The notes under the pieces are model-generated. The model did no database searches. It was not told the DNA's origin and was given only the letters and a program-made list of their open reading frames with translations. 61,939 bases of DNA from Pseudomonadota bacterium (GTDB lineage: Bacteria > Desulfobacterota > Desulfobulbia > Desulfobulbales > Desulfocapsaceae), in contig JAHJNL010000021.1 of the NCBI GenBank assembly GCA_018820855.1, positions 1 through 61,939 on the forward strand, read 5' to 3'. Position 1 is the stretch's first letter; each line of letters opens with the position of its first letter. This document shows positions 43,364-52,779 of the stretch, piece after piece. Made by a program: the position numbers and the translations under genes.

Positions 43364-45415
43364 ATGACTAGAGCGTTTTCCCATTATCGCCCTCTGGCAA
43401 TTGCTATCTGGCTTCTGGCTGTTTCCTCCTCTCTTGCTTGGAACTCGGTAGATAATATCCGTGAACAAAACGCTATTGCCCTGGAAACGGCCAGGGCGTT
43501 TTTTGCGCAGATCATGGCCTCCAGGCGTTGGAATCTCATGTACGGAGGAGTCTATGTCTACACTACAGAACAAGCTCCTCTCAATCCATACCTCCCAAAA
43601 GATAAGCAGTCCATACGAGACGAAAACGGCCGCAGTCTTACTCTGATCACCCCCGCCTCTATGACCAAGCAAATTTCTGCAATTAATCAACCAGAAGGAC
43701 AGATCCACTTTCACATCACCAGCCTTACACCTCTTGGAGAGGCAAACGCCCCCTACCCCTGGGAAATTCCGTGGCTGCAATCCTTTAAGCGGGGAGTCAA
43801 AGAACAGAGTAGTTTTATCAAAGAAAAAGAAGGCAAGATTTTCCGTTACATGGCACCTCTGACTTTCAACAAATCATGTCTTCCCTGTCATTCTGCTCTT
43901 GATCAACATGAAGGTTCCATTCGCGGGGCAATCTCTGTCAGCCTCCCCATACGCTTTAATAAATCACCTTGGCCGCTCATCATCAGTCACCTCTTTGTCG
44001 CACTCATCGGCATGGGAGGAATTTTCTTTTTTGGTGGTCGGCTTGCCCAAAGCCGAAGAAATATTCTGACTACGAACAGGCAGCTGCAACAGGAGGTCGA
44101 AGAACGCAAACAGACAGAAAAAGAGCTCCTTACCATCAAGGACAACCTGGAAACTCTCATCAACGACCGCACATCCGAACTCCGTCAGACCAATGAGACG
44201 TTGGATGCCAGGATCAAAGAGCAGCAGAGGATCGAGGCTTCGCTTGTAGCCATCAAGGAGGAATTTGTCCAGATATTCAACAGCGCTCCTGACGGCATGC
44301 ATATAATCGATCGTCACTTTAATGTTATTCGGGCCAACAAAGCCTTTTGCCGGCTAACTGGAAAAAGTATCGAAGAAATACAGGGGCACAAATGTTATGA
44401 AGCACTCGCTGGCAAGCTCTGTCACACCCAGCAATGCCCTCTTACTGAGATCATGGGAGGTGCAGAAAGGGTCGAGGTTGAAGGCAGAAAAACATGTTAT
44501 GACGGACAGAGTATCCCCTGTATTGTCACAGCGACTCCTTTTCGGGAACCGGGAGGGAATATCATCGGAATCATTGAGGTAACAAGGGATATCAGTAACT
44601 GGAAAGAGATAGAGGAATCTCTCTCTTCAACGGCTAAGCATCTGCAAGTCAGAAACCAGGAGCTTGAGGATTTCACCCATGTCATCTCTCACGATCTCCA
44701 AGAACCCTTAATGCTCATTAAGGCCTTTAGTGAAAGGATCCGCAACAAGTGTTCCACGGCCCTTCCGGAACAAGGAAAGACCTACCTGGAACGCATAGAA
44801 AGTTCGACCAGTCGCATGCAAAACCTCATCGACGGACTGCTCCTCTACTCCAGGGTCGACAGTAAAGCCAACCCCTTCGAATCACTGAATCTGAACACAA
44901 TCATCAACTCAGTACTTGACGATCTTGCTCTCAGAATCGAAAAGAGCAAAGCAACTATCACCGTGGAAGACAATCTTGGCGCCATAGAAGCCGAACCGCT
45001 GCAGATGAGGCAGTTGTTTCAGAACATCATTGGTAACAGCCTTAAATATCATCACCAGGAGCGTAGTCCGGAAATTATAATTAAGCGCCTTCCCTTTCCC
45101 GATACATTAAACAATCAAAATTTTATCCGTATCAGTATCCGTGACAACGGGATTGGCTTTGACCCCAAATTCCAGGAACTCATTTTTGATATCTTCCAGC
45201 GTCTCCATACCCGGCAGCAATTCCAGGGAACCGGCATTGGACTCTCCATCTGTAAAAAGATTGTCGATCGACATCAGGGGACCATTACGGCAAAAGGTAT
45301 TCCGGATAAGGGAGCAGAGTTCATAATCACCCTTCCTCCGGTTCAGAGAAATGCTCATCAAAAAGAACGCAGTCGTGACAACAGTCTGATCGACATTATT
45401 ATGAATCGTCGCTAA
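43364..45415 (+). CDS. Sensor histidine kinase with DUF3365/Tll0287-like haem-type sensor and PAS domain
   Basis: A 683-residue membrane kinase. A first membrane segment (about 10-26) is followed by an extracytoplasmic domain of the DUF3365 (Tll0287-like) type, with MASRRWNLMYGGVYVY and a c-type haem motif CLPCH at about residue 171. A second membrane segment lies at about 208-228, then a coiled coil, a PAS domain (about 298-410) and the kinase, with the phospho-acceptor histidine in SHDLQEPL (about 442), N-box NIIGNSLKYH, DNGIGF and GTGIGL. It probably senses redox state or a ligand through haem. No response regulator is adjacent. Confidence 0.88.
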   Translation: MTRAFSHYRPLAIAIWLLAVSSSLAWNSVDNIREQNAIALETARAFFAQIMASRRWNLMYGGVYVYTTEQAPLNPYLPKDKQSIRDENGRSLTLITPASMTKQISAINQPEGQIHFHITSLTPLGEANAPYPWEIPWLQSFKRGVKEQSSFIKEKEGKIFRYMAPLTFNKSCLPCHSALDQHEGSIRGAISVSLPIRFNKSPWPLIISHLFVALIGMGGIFFFGGRLAQSRRNILTTNRQLQQEVEERKQTEKELLTIKDNLETLINDRTSELRQTNETLDARIKEQQRIEASLVAIKEEFVQIFNSAPDGMHIIDRHFNVIRANKAFCRLTGKSIEEIQGHKCYEALAGKLCHTQQCPLTEIMGGAERVEVEGRKTCYDGQSIPCIVTATPFREPGGNIIGIIEVTRDISNWKEIEESLSSTAKHLQVRNQELEDFTHVISHDLQEPLMLIKAFSERIRNKCSTALPEQGKTYLERIESSTSRMQNLIDGLLLYSRVDSKANPFESLNLNTIINSVLDDLALRIEKSKATITVEDNLGAIEAEPLQMRQLFQNIIGNSLKYHHQERSPEIIIKRLPFPDTLNNQNFIRISIRDNGIGFDPKFQELIFDIFQRLHTRQQFQGTGIGLSICKKIVDRHQGTITAKGIPDKGAEFIITLPPVQRNAHQKERSRDNSLIDIIMNRR

Positions 45416-45455
45416 ATAATTGCCGCTTAAGCCTCAAATTGGGTATTTCTACCTA

Positions 45456-45484
45456 TTGACCACTCCCTTTTAGAAAGGTATTAT
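45456..45484 (+). promoter_or_regulatory. Promoter for the PilZ gene
   Basis: -35 TTGACC (45456-45461) and -10 TATTAT (45479-45484), each five of six matches, with a 17-nt spacer. The start near 45491 places the 13-bp palindrome at about +12 to +52. Confidence 0.65.
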
Positions 45485-45501
45485 TGACTACAAGAAAATA
45501 T

Positions 45502-45542
45502 GCTTTTATTCTATCAATCTAGAGGATTAATAGAATAAAAGC
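45502..45542. repeat. Perfect 13-bp inverted repeat in the PilZ leader
   Basis: GCTTTTATTCTAT (45502-45514) and its exact complement (45530-45542) with a 15-nt loop. No T-tail follows. It may be an mRNA leader structure or an operator just downstream of the promoter. Confidence 0.5.
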
Positions 45543-45637
45543 CGTTGTCGGCTCTTAACATAATCCCAGACAATTTATTTTCGCCTACAGAACGTAAAAA
45601 CATTACATGTAAGTCACCAAATATCAGAGAGTTACCT

Positions 45638-46006
45638 ATGTCCCACGCCATCCAGAAGGAACGACGACAATTTGTTCGCTATCGCCCTAAAGGTGGCACA
45701 ATAGCAGTAAACAACCATGTCCTTGGCCCGGTTATCAATATCAGTATGGGTGGGTTATCTTTTCGCTATCTTGAAGGAGGTTCCACTGATTCACCCTCTG
45801 ATTCCCTTGGTATCTTTCTCGGGTCAGATGATATTCTCATCGACCATATTGCCACCAAGATGATTTCGGACCAACTGATCGCTCAAGGTTCGGTTTTTTT
45901 AAAGACATCCACGCGCCAACGTTCCATTCAATTTCTCAATCTCAGTGAAAAACAACGCAAGAATCTGACAGAATTTATCAATAATAAAACTCAAGGGACT
46001 TACTGA
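45638..46006 (+). CDS. PilZ-domain protein
   Basis: A 122-residue, single-domain protein. The c-di-GMP-binding residues are visible as RRQFVRYR near residue 10 (RxxxR) and NISMGGLSF near 38 (D/NxSxxG). It probably works as a small c-di-GMP receptor acting through a protein partner. ATG 45638 gives the normal PilZ start; an upstream frame of 31 codons has no family similarity. It has its own promoter and lies between the sensor kinase and aat. Confidence 0.88.
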   Translation: MSHAIQKERRQFVRYRPKGGTIAVNNHVLGPVINISMGGLSFRYLEGGSTDSPSDSLGIFLGSDDILIDHIATKMISDQLIAQGSVFLKTSTRQRSIQFLNLSEKQRKNLTEFINNKTQGTY

Positions 46007-46199
46007 AACCCTCGCCTCTTTATTTGTTCCACAATGTTCCTTTCCCACAGAAACTTCAGACAGACTGCCGGCAAAAAACCAGTCCACCTTTGACTTTCTT
46101 TTCTATCACAGCAGGAGAAACTGTCCCCCGCCCTCTTCGCATTTTTTTCTTCATGGAAAGCTGATTGACAAAGTCTATCTCTTCCCGGTAGAGTTGCCC

Positions 46200-46871
46200 A
46201 TGCCTATTTTTCAACTCACCGATGCTCCTGTATTTCCTCATCCTTCACTGGCAGAGGATAACGGGCTCCTTGCCGTCGGAGGCGATCTCTCTGTGGAGAG
46301 ATTGCTGGCAGCGTACTCCCAGGGGATTTTCCCCTGGTACTCAGAGGGAGAGCCACCCCTCTGGTGGTTCACTGACCCAAGACTGGTCATTTTTCCAGAG
46401 GAGTTCAAGGTATCGAAGCGGCTTGCACGAACGTTGCGCAACACAGATTTTCGTATCACATTTGATAAATCTTTCGACCGTGTCATCACCTCCTGCGCCA
46501 ACATCAGAACAGAAAACGGAGAAGGGACATGGATCAGCAGGGATATGCAACAGGCTTACTGTCGTCTGCACCGTTCGGGATATGCGCACTCAGTGGAATG
46601 CTGGCAGAATGAGACATTGGCCGGTGGCCTGTACGGTGTACGTTTAGGAAAAGTCTTTTTTGGCGAATCCATGTTCACGAAAATAAGCAACGGGTCAAAA
46701 GCAGCACTCATTGCACTGGTAACTCACCTGCAGCAAGAAGGTGTTGCATTAATCGATTGTCAGATGACCACCAGTCATCTCATAACATTCGGAGCCCGCG
46801 AAATTTCCGGAGCTGAATTTCGCCGCTTGCTTCGAATCCACATAGATAAAGCTGCTCCTCAGGAAAACTGA
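46200..46871 (+). CDS. aat: Leucyl/phenylalanyl-tRNA-protein transferase
   Basis: Aat adds leucine or phenylalanine to basic N-termini, marking proteins for ClpS/ClpAP degradation (N-end rule). The 223-residue protein has the family landmarks LLAVGGDLSVERLLAAYSQGIFPWY at the start, PLWWFTDPR, GTWISRDMQQAYCRLHRSGYAHSVE, GGLYGVRLGKVFFGESMF and LIDCQMTTSHL. ATG 46200 is preferred over a TTG two codons upstream. It is 4 nt before the TSCPD-like gene, so both are on one message. Confidence 0.95.
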   Translation: MPIFQLTDAPVFPHPSLAEDNGLLAVGGDLSVERLLAAYSQGIFPWYSEGEPPLWWFTDPRLVIFPEEFKVSKRLARTLRNTDFRITFDKSFDRVITSCANIRTENGEGTWISRDMQQAYCRLHRSGYAHSVECWQNETLAGGLYGVRLGKVFFGESMFTKISNGSKAALIALVTHLQQEGVALIDCQMTTSHLITFGAREISGAEFRRLLRIHIDKAAPQEN

Positions 46872-46875
46872 AACA

Positions 46876-47445
46876 ATGAAACAGACAAATACAGCTGAGC
46901 GATGTGACGGCTGCGGCAAGGTCACACAATTACAGGACACCCACGGCAACGAGTTTTGCAACGAGTGTCTCATGGTTGCCACTGTCATAAAGGAAAGACC
47001 TGAAACCATCAAACGGATCTGCACCCTTATCAAATCCGACTTTCAGCACAGCGAAAAAGACAGCAAAGAGTATCAGTCCCCCCCTCTTCTCGAACTCCCT
47101 GAAGTGCTTGATGCTGTCCGCTACCGGACACGAGACAGAGATTCGAATACCTGGTATGTCTCTATCAGTGAACTGGAGGGAAATCCTGTAGAGATTTTCG
47201 CCTCCACAGCATTTGACCGAGACGACCACCTCCAATCCCGCATCTCTAATCTCACGACCATCACCAGACTGACTTCCTTGATCCTTCGCCATGTCTTTCT
47301 CGGTGAAGTCCTCACGCTGGAAAAAACCATCAAACAGCTGCACAGAAGCTCTAGACAGAAAAACGATCTTCCGGACATGCTGACCAATGTTCTCAAGAGT
47401 TACAGCAGAGATATTGAAGAAAAGAAAGAGGAAAAACAGGTGTAG
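46876..47445 (+). CDS. Zinc-ribbon protein with TSCPD-like domain
   Basis: A 189-residue soluble protein not assigned to a named family. Residues 10-31 hold a zinc-ribbon-like pattern, CDGC then CNEC. Residues about 90-165 resemble the TSCPD domain found at the C-terminus of B12-dependent ribonucleotide reductases and as stand-alone proteins: a strand pair NTWYVSISELEGNPVEIFAS, then a helix with TTITRLTSLILRH, then LEKTIKQLH. This rests on pattern recall and needs a profile search. It starts 4 nt after aat. A nucleic-acid or RNR-related role would be speculative. Confidence 0.65.
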   Translation: MKQTNTAERCDGCGKVTQLQDTHGNEFCNECLMVATVIKERPETIKRICTLIKSDFQHSEKDSKEYQSPPLLELPEVLDAVRYRTRDRDSNTWYVSISELEGNPVEIFASTAFDRDDHLQSRISNLTTITRLTSLILRHVFLGEVLTLEKTIKQLHRSSRQKNDLPDMLTNVLKSYSRDIEEKKEEKQV

Positions 47446-47487
47446 AAAAGTGCAGATACAAAACCTATGAATATAAAACCGGAGTGG

Positions 47488-49593
47488 TTAGTATTCAAAA
47501 TCAAATTCATAAAGCAGACCGGATTTATCGAAGTGACGTAAGACCTTTTTCAAACTATAGAGGGTAGGAACCTGAAAACTCAACTCCCAGTCTGGATTGG
47601 GGGTCGGTACGTTGGATAAAACCATGAGATCAAGGATTCTCATCTCTTCTGGGGCCACTCCCGCCAACATCATAATCCGCTGCCGCGTTGTAGCCATAAT
47701 TACAAGAGATTGGGGCTTCTCAACCCTTGTCTCGCGCAGTTTCCAACGCAGGTCAACAATATCCTCCCGCTGGAATCTAACCTTCTGTAGTTGCGGACAA
47801 CCCTTGTTATGGAGAGAAAGGCCTCTTTCACTGAGGAGCGCAAACAGCCCTTTATCTGTGGGATTCGGCTTACAACAGGCTGAAATTTTAACAGCGACAG
47901 GATCAATTCTTGTCAGTTCCACCTTATTAAATGCTCCGGTGGGTTCAACAAGAGGCGACTGCCCATGATATAATTCATGTTTGACGTATTGAATCAGAGT
48001 AGAAAGCCGCAGTCGCCCCTCCCCCACATACACATAAAGCTCACCTAAACTGCCCAGAGAAAAATGATCAAGGACATTCCTCAAACCTTCTTTACAGAGG
48101 AGCTCCATAGGAAGTCCGTACCGGAGCATCTCCTGACTGACAATGGACACACCTATTTCCTTAGAAAGATGCTGCCGCCGGACACGAAAAGTTCGAGAAA
48201 GCTCGGCTCGGGCACGAGGAGTCTGGCAGAGTTCAAGCATGGACGGTTGGAACTGGAGGGCATGTTCTACTCTCAATATTCGTATCACATCTCCGTCGCA
48301 CAATCGGTGATCGCTGGGATATTTCTTCCGGCCAATCATTGCCCCGATACAGCTGAGACCGATCTCTGTATGTACCCTAAAGGCAAAATCAAGCACTGTT
48401 GACTTTGCCGGCAGGCAGATCAGGTCTCCGCCTGGTGTGTAAGTATAAATCTCTTTTTTTCCGCTGGCGGCAATCACCTTTCTATAAGATCCTGAATCTT
48501 CGGATCCTATCACATCAAAAAGCTCCTGTATTTCCTTAATAAAACGTCGCTGAGTGGTACTTTTTGAGGTCCAGTCCTTGAACAATCCCCTCTGGGCACG
48601 GCGAGCCATATCTTCTGTGCGAATCTTAAACAGATATTTTTCCCCCTTGATATTAGCTCTTGCATGCAGCCCCTGGTATCCGGTGGGCTTAGGGTTAGCG
48701 ATAAAATCACGGATGGTTCGCGGGATTGGCGGGAATGTCTGATTCAGGATGCCAAGTATTGAATAACAAGACTGGATGTCATCAACCAGGATAAGGATCT
48801 CAAGAGGATTATCAATCTGTTTACGCAGGATGCGATTGGAAGAGTCATAATAAGCCCAGAGCCCCTTGGTTCGTATGGTTATATCACAATTCAACCAGAC
48901 TTCCCGGGTATTCTGTTTCAGTGCGGTCACAATATCCAAGGCTGCAGGAGACTGCTGCAACAGCCGTATCTGGCTAAGCAATTTTGCGCCCTGTTTCGGA
49001 AATTTAAACGACAAGGCGAGACTGTACATTTCTCGTTTCAGACTAAACAGGCCCAGAACTGAGGCCAAGGGCGCATAGATGTCCAGAGTTTCATCAGAAA
49101 TTTTCTGACGCTTGAATTTGGGCATTGCACTCAATGTACGAAGATTGTGAAGTCGGTCTGCCAACTTCACCAGCATCACTTCCGGCCGCAGAGCAGCACC
49201 GGAAAAAATCTTGCGATGCACCTTTTTCGATAACGTCTGTTTGTCACCGGAATGCTGGGTAACCTTGGTACACCCTTCAACAATGGCCTCCACATAGGAT
49301 CCAAATTTTTCACCGACCAGCTCGCTGGTTATCTCCTCCACATCTTCAACCGTATCATGAAGGAGAGCGGCCGCCAAAATCTCGGGGTCCACTACATCCA
49401 TCTCTTCTGCCAATATCCTTGCCACAGAACAGGGATGCATGATGTAGGCCTCGCCAGAGCGGCGCCATTGATCATTATGAGCTTCCGTTGCAAAATCCAG
49501 GGCATCCCAAAACACCTGGACCTTAGGTGCAGAGCCCAGCAGTGGCATCATCTGGCTTCGGTACAGTTCAAGATCAAAAGGAATATACTGCAT
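47488..49593 (-). CDS. RelA/SpoT homologue, apparent (p)ppGpp hydrolase with degenerate synthetase site
   Basis: A 701-residue RSH-type protein in the order HD hydrolase (about 30-190), synthetase-like region (about 230-370), TGS domain (about 380-445) and C-terminal region including an ACT-like end. The hydrolase site looks intact: RRSGEAYIMHP, LLHDTVEDV and KLADRLHNLRTL. In the synthetase-like region the catalytic residues seem lost: by alignment from memory with RelSeq, Asp264 is Asn (IDNPLEIL) and Glu323 is Leu (KYLFKIRT). So it probably only degrades (p)ppGpp, or uses its C-terminal half for regulation. It is divergent from rnr. Confidence 0.85.
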   Translation of the reverse strand: MQYIPFDLELYRSQMMPLLGSAPKVQVFWDALDFATEAHNDQWRRSGEAYIMHPCSVARILAEEMDVVDPEILAAALLHDTVEDVEEITSELVGEKFGSYVEAIVEGCTKVTQHSGDKQTLSKKVHRKIFSGAALRPEVMLVKLADRLHNLRTLSAMPKFKRQKISDETLDIYAPLASVLGLFSLKREMYSLALSFKFPKQGAKLLSQIRLLQQSPAALDIVTALKQNTREVWLNCDITIRTKGLWAYYDSSNRILRKQIDNPLEILILVDDIQSCYSILGILNQTFPPIPRTIRDFIANPKPTGYQGLHARANIKGEKYLFKIRTEDMARRAQRGLFKDWTSKSTTQRRFIKEIQELFDVIGSEDSGSYRKVIAASGKKEIYTYTPGGDLICLPAKSTVLDFAFRVHTEIGLSCIGAMIGRKKYPSDHRLCDGDVIRILRVEHALQFQPSMLELCQTPRARAELSRTFRVRRQHLSKEIGVSIVSQEMLRYGLPMELLCKEGLRNVLDHFSLGSLGELYVYVGEGRLRLSTLIQYVKHELYHGQSPLVEPTGAFNKVELTRIDPVAVKISACCKPNPTDKGLFALLSERGLSLHNKGCPQLQKVRFQREDIVDLRWKLRETRVEKPQSLVIMATTRQRIMMLAGVAPEEMRILDLMVLSNVPTPNPDWELSFQVPTLYSLKKVLRHFDKSGLLYEFDFEY

Positions 49594-49739
49594 ATTTTTT
49601 TATGATAAAGAGAAGGAAACGAGGAATCAAATTGCTTTTTGGGCGATCATGACTATCCTACAAAATAATACTGGCAAGAGTATCCATCCATTATTCAACT
49701 CTACCAAAATTCAAACTGCTTGAAAAAGCAAAAAAAACC

Positions 49740-51959
49740 ATGACAAGAAAAAGAAGCCCTCAGCATACCAAAAAACCGAAGCATTCTTCCCAGCCACGGG
49801 AAAACAACCAGGAACGGGAAGAGATGTTTGAACACAACCTGCTGACTCTTCTCTACAATAGCGCAGAACCGTTGAGAAGCAAGGATATTCTCCAGCAACT
49901 GAACCTTGCCCATTCTGCCGGCAAAACCCTCCACAATCTCTTGATCGATCTCACTAAGAAAAAAATCCTGAAAGAGACCGACAAACAATGCTACCGCCTG
50001 GGGCCCAAACATGGCCTGGCTGAAGGCATCCTGGACCAGAATGCCCGCGGATTCGGTTTTGTTACCGCACTCATGTCAAAGATCAATCCACCAAACTACT
50101 CCAAAGATCCCTTCGTTTCACCTGGCAATATCCAGTCCGCCCGGCATGGTGACAGGGTCCTGATACGCGTTTTTAAAGTTAAAAAAGATGGCCGTCCAGA
50201 AGCAGAAGTTATCTCCATACTGCAACGTGGAAGAGATCATCTGGCTGGTTTTGTCACAAAAGAATCCGGAAAATTTATCGTGACACCGGAAGATCACCGC
50301 TATCCCTTTTCTATCCTCCTGACCGGAAAAATCCCGGAAACCCTACAGGATGGCGATGCGGTTATTGTTCAGATCACAGGAGAAAGAGCTGGGGCCAATC
50401 GACAGCAGGGAACCCTGGTAGAGATCCTGGGAGACCCGGATTCAGTGGATGTGCAGATGCGGCTGGTAATAGAAAAGTTCAGCCTGCCCCATGAATTCAG
50501 TGAAGAGGCCCTTCAACAGACCGAGGCAATTTCAGAAGAAATTGTCCCCTCTGCCAACAGATTGGATCTTAGAGAAATTGATCATATTACCATTGACGGT
50601 GAAACAGCCAAAGACTTTGACGATGCCATTGCCGTGAAAAAAACCCGCAGCGGATTCCGTCTCTACGTCTCCATTGCCGACGTCAGCCACTATGTCAAGC
50701 CAGGATCTGCCCTTGACAAAGATGCCTATCAACGAGGAACTTCCGTCTACTTCCCCGGACGAGTGATCCCCATGTTGCCGGAGAAACTTTCCAATGGCCT
50801 TTGCAGCTTGGTGCCAAACAAGGATCGTTACGCCTTTACCGCTATTCTGGATTTTGACAGACGGGGACACCTAAAAGGAAAACAGTTCACCAAATCAATA
50901 ATCTGCAGCAAAAACCGTTTCACCTACACCACGGTCCGACAGATCATTGTTGATCGCGACCCAGCAATTCGAAAATTATACAAGCCTTTCCTCACCCCCC
51001 TGAAATGGGCAGAGGAACTGGCCACGCTTCTGATGCATATCCGTGAGCAGCGTGGATCCATCGGTTTCACGATTCCGGAACCCTTTATCAGCCTTGACGA
51101 AGAGGGAAAAATCAAATCTATCAGTCGATCAGAACGAAATTTTGCCCATCAACTGATCGAAGAATTCATGCTTGCCGCCAATGAAGCAGTTGCAGAGACC
51201 TTTACCGAGCAGCACCTGGAAGGCCTCTATCGTATCCATGAGCGCCCGGCCCCCGAGAAAGTGGAAGAGTTTGTCGAATTTACGCGCACTCTTGGCCTGG
51301 AGCTACCTCCCCTTCGCCAGGACCCGGACTGGTTCGGTCAGGTCCTGGGCCTGGTCAAAGGATCGCCCAAAGAATACGTGATCAACAATCTCCTCCTGCG
51401 AGCCATGCAACAGGCTCGTTATGACAGAAAGAATGTTGGCCACTTCGGACTTGCCGCAACTGATTACACCCATTTCACCTCGCCCATCCGTCGTTATCCT
51501 GATCTTACCGTGCACCGTACGCTGCACACATTTCTTCAGCGCCAAGAAGCCGTACGGGTCAAGAAAAAGGCGAAAGGGGAATCACTCAAAGACATGGGCG
51601 TGGCTCTCTCCTCCCGCGAACGTGTTGCCATCAGTGCAGAAAGGGAAATGAACGACAGACTCAAAGTTCGTTACATGAAAGATAAGATTGGTGAGGAATT
51701 TGAAGCAGTGATTGCAGGTGTAAACAGCTCTGCCATCTTTGTCGAACTACTCGATCTCTTTGTCAGCGGCGGGATTTCACTCTCAACCCTCAAGAATGAT
51801 TACTATGTGTTTGATGGCCAACATCATCGCATTACTGGAAAACATAGTGGAAAAACCTTCCAACTGGGCGACCTTATCAGGGTTAGCGTGCAAGATGTGG
51901 ACACCACAAGAAATCGTGTTTATTTCAGCCCTGTTCTGGCTGGAAGCGAAGGAAGATAA
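49740..51959 (+). CDS. rnr: Ribonuclease R
   Basis: RNase R is a 3'-5' exoribonuclease that degrades structured RNA. The 739-residue protein has a basic N-terminus, a winged-helix segment (about 30-90), cold-shock domains (about 95-230), the RNB catalytic domain (about 255-580) with DFDDAIAVK and the metal aspartates in VSIADVSHYVKPGSALDKDA, and a C-terminal S1 domain (about 640-730). The conserved HFTSPIRRYPDL segment is at about 580. It starts at ATG 49740 and is divergent from the RSH gene. Confidence 0.96.
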   Translation: MTRKRSPQHTKKPKHSSQPRENNQEREEMFEHNLLTLLYNSAEPLRSKDILQQLNLAHSAGKTLHNLLIDLTKKKILKETDKQCYRLGPKHGLAEGILDQNARGFGFVTALMSKINPPNYSKDPFVSPGNIQSARHGDRVLIRVFKVKKDGRPEAEVISILQRGRDHLAGFVTKESGKFIVTPEDHRYPFSILLTGKIPETLQDGDAVIVQITGERAGANRQQGTLVEILGDPDSVDVQMRLVIEKFSLPHEFSEEALQQTEAISEEIVPSANRLDLREIDHITIDGETAKDFDDAIAVKKTRSGFRLYVSIADVSHYVKPGSALDKDAYQRGTSVYFPGRVIPMLPEKLSNGLCSLVPNKDRYAFTAILDFDRRGHLKGKQFTKSIICSKNRFTYTTVRQIIVDRDPAIRKLYKPFLTPLKWAEELATLLMHIREQRGSIGFTIPEPFISLDEEGKIKSISRSERNFAHQLIEEFMLAANEAVAETFTEQHLEGLYRIHERPAPEKVEEFVEFTRTLGLELPPLRQDPDWFGQVLGLVKGSPKEYVINNLLLRAMQQARYDRKNVGHFGLAATDYTHFTSPIRRYPDLTVHRTLHTFLQRQEAVRVKKKAKGESLKDMGVALSSRERVAISAEREMNDRLKVRYMKDKIGEEFEAVIAGVNSSAIFVELLDLFVSGGISLSTLKNDYYVFDGQHHRITGKHSGKTFQLGDLIRVSVQDVDTTRNRVYFSPVLAGSEGR

Positions 51960-52076
51960 GCCTCTCCTGTACTATTGACACTTGACTTGCACGGATATTT
52001 CGCATAAATAGTTTAGATATTAGATTTTTTACTCCTTGCAGACTCTTTTCAACCGCTTTTCTGGAGGACCCCGAAT

Positions 52077-52592
52077 ATGGAAGAAGTGAACTGGCTCACC
52101 ACTATTATCAGCAATCCTTTTGCCAAAGGGCTTGCCCTCGGTATTCTTTTTTGCATAATTATTTATATACGGGGCTTTCTGAGACGGCGTGAACTGGCCA
52201 AGGAAGTTGAGAGACTGCGCACCCACCTGCATACAAAACTTGAAATTGATGGTAGGGAAAACGAACGGCGCAAGCATGAACTTGAGGTCCTGAAACAAGA
52301 ACGGGACAATCTGCGCATTACCGTCCAGTCCCTGAACCAGAAACCTGGTCGCAAGGAAATTCGCCAGTACTATGTATACCAGACCGCCTTGGATATTATG
52401 TTTGAAAAGGCTCCCGGTTTTGCTCCTGCCTGGCAGATCACCCTTAAAGAGGCTGAAAATCTTTTTGAAAAATCGGAAAGAGGTGTGGTTCCCCTGCTTA
52501 AACGCTTAATGCCCAGCACCCCCGACAAACAGGTGGAAGAATACGAAAGATTGAGCAGAGTCTCCCTTGGGGATAATATGGCAAAAGCATGA
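52077..52592 (+). CDS. Uncharacterised membrane-anchored coiled-coil protein
   Basis: A 171-residue protein that I do not recognise as a named family. One membrane segment near the N-terminus (about 15-33, ending IIIYIRGFLRRR) orients the rest to the cytoplasm. A coiled-coil-like, highly charged helix follows (about 36-92), and a C-terminal helical part with APAWQITLKEAENLFEKSE. GGAGG lies 9 nt before the ATG. It is a single-gene unit ending in the terminator at 52714-52754. A scaffold or membrane tether is possible. Confidence 0.75.
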   Translation: MEEVNWLTTIISNPFAKGLALGILFCIIIYIRGFLRRRELAKEVERLRTHLHTKLEIDGRENERRKHELEVLKQERDNLRITVQSLNQKPGRKEIRQYYVYQTALDIMFEKAPGFAPAWQITLKEAENLFEKSERGVVPLLKRLMPSTPDKQVEEYERLSRVSLGDNMAKA

Positions 52593-52713
52593 TGGCTTCA
52601 TCTGCGGGAAGTGTAAAACTTTTTAAAGTCTTCGCTTACCCACTTAGACATCTTCGCTTTTAACTTGTACAAAGTCTATTAAAGACCGGATTATTCAAAA
52701 AAACTTTAGTTAG

Positions 52714-52754
52714 AACGGCTATGAGACAGACAAGACTGTTTCATAGCCGTTTTT
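52714..52754 (+). terminator. Intrinsic terminator between the coiled-coil gene and trmJ
   Basis: A 16-bp stem with one G-U pair (52714-52729 with 52736-52751), a 6-nt loop and a TTTTT run at 52750-52754. It ends 25 nt before the trmJ ATG, so it could also act as a leader attenuator for trmJ. Confidence 0.85.
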
Positions 52755-52779
52755 CATTCCCCCTCTCTTCATAGAAATC

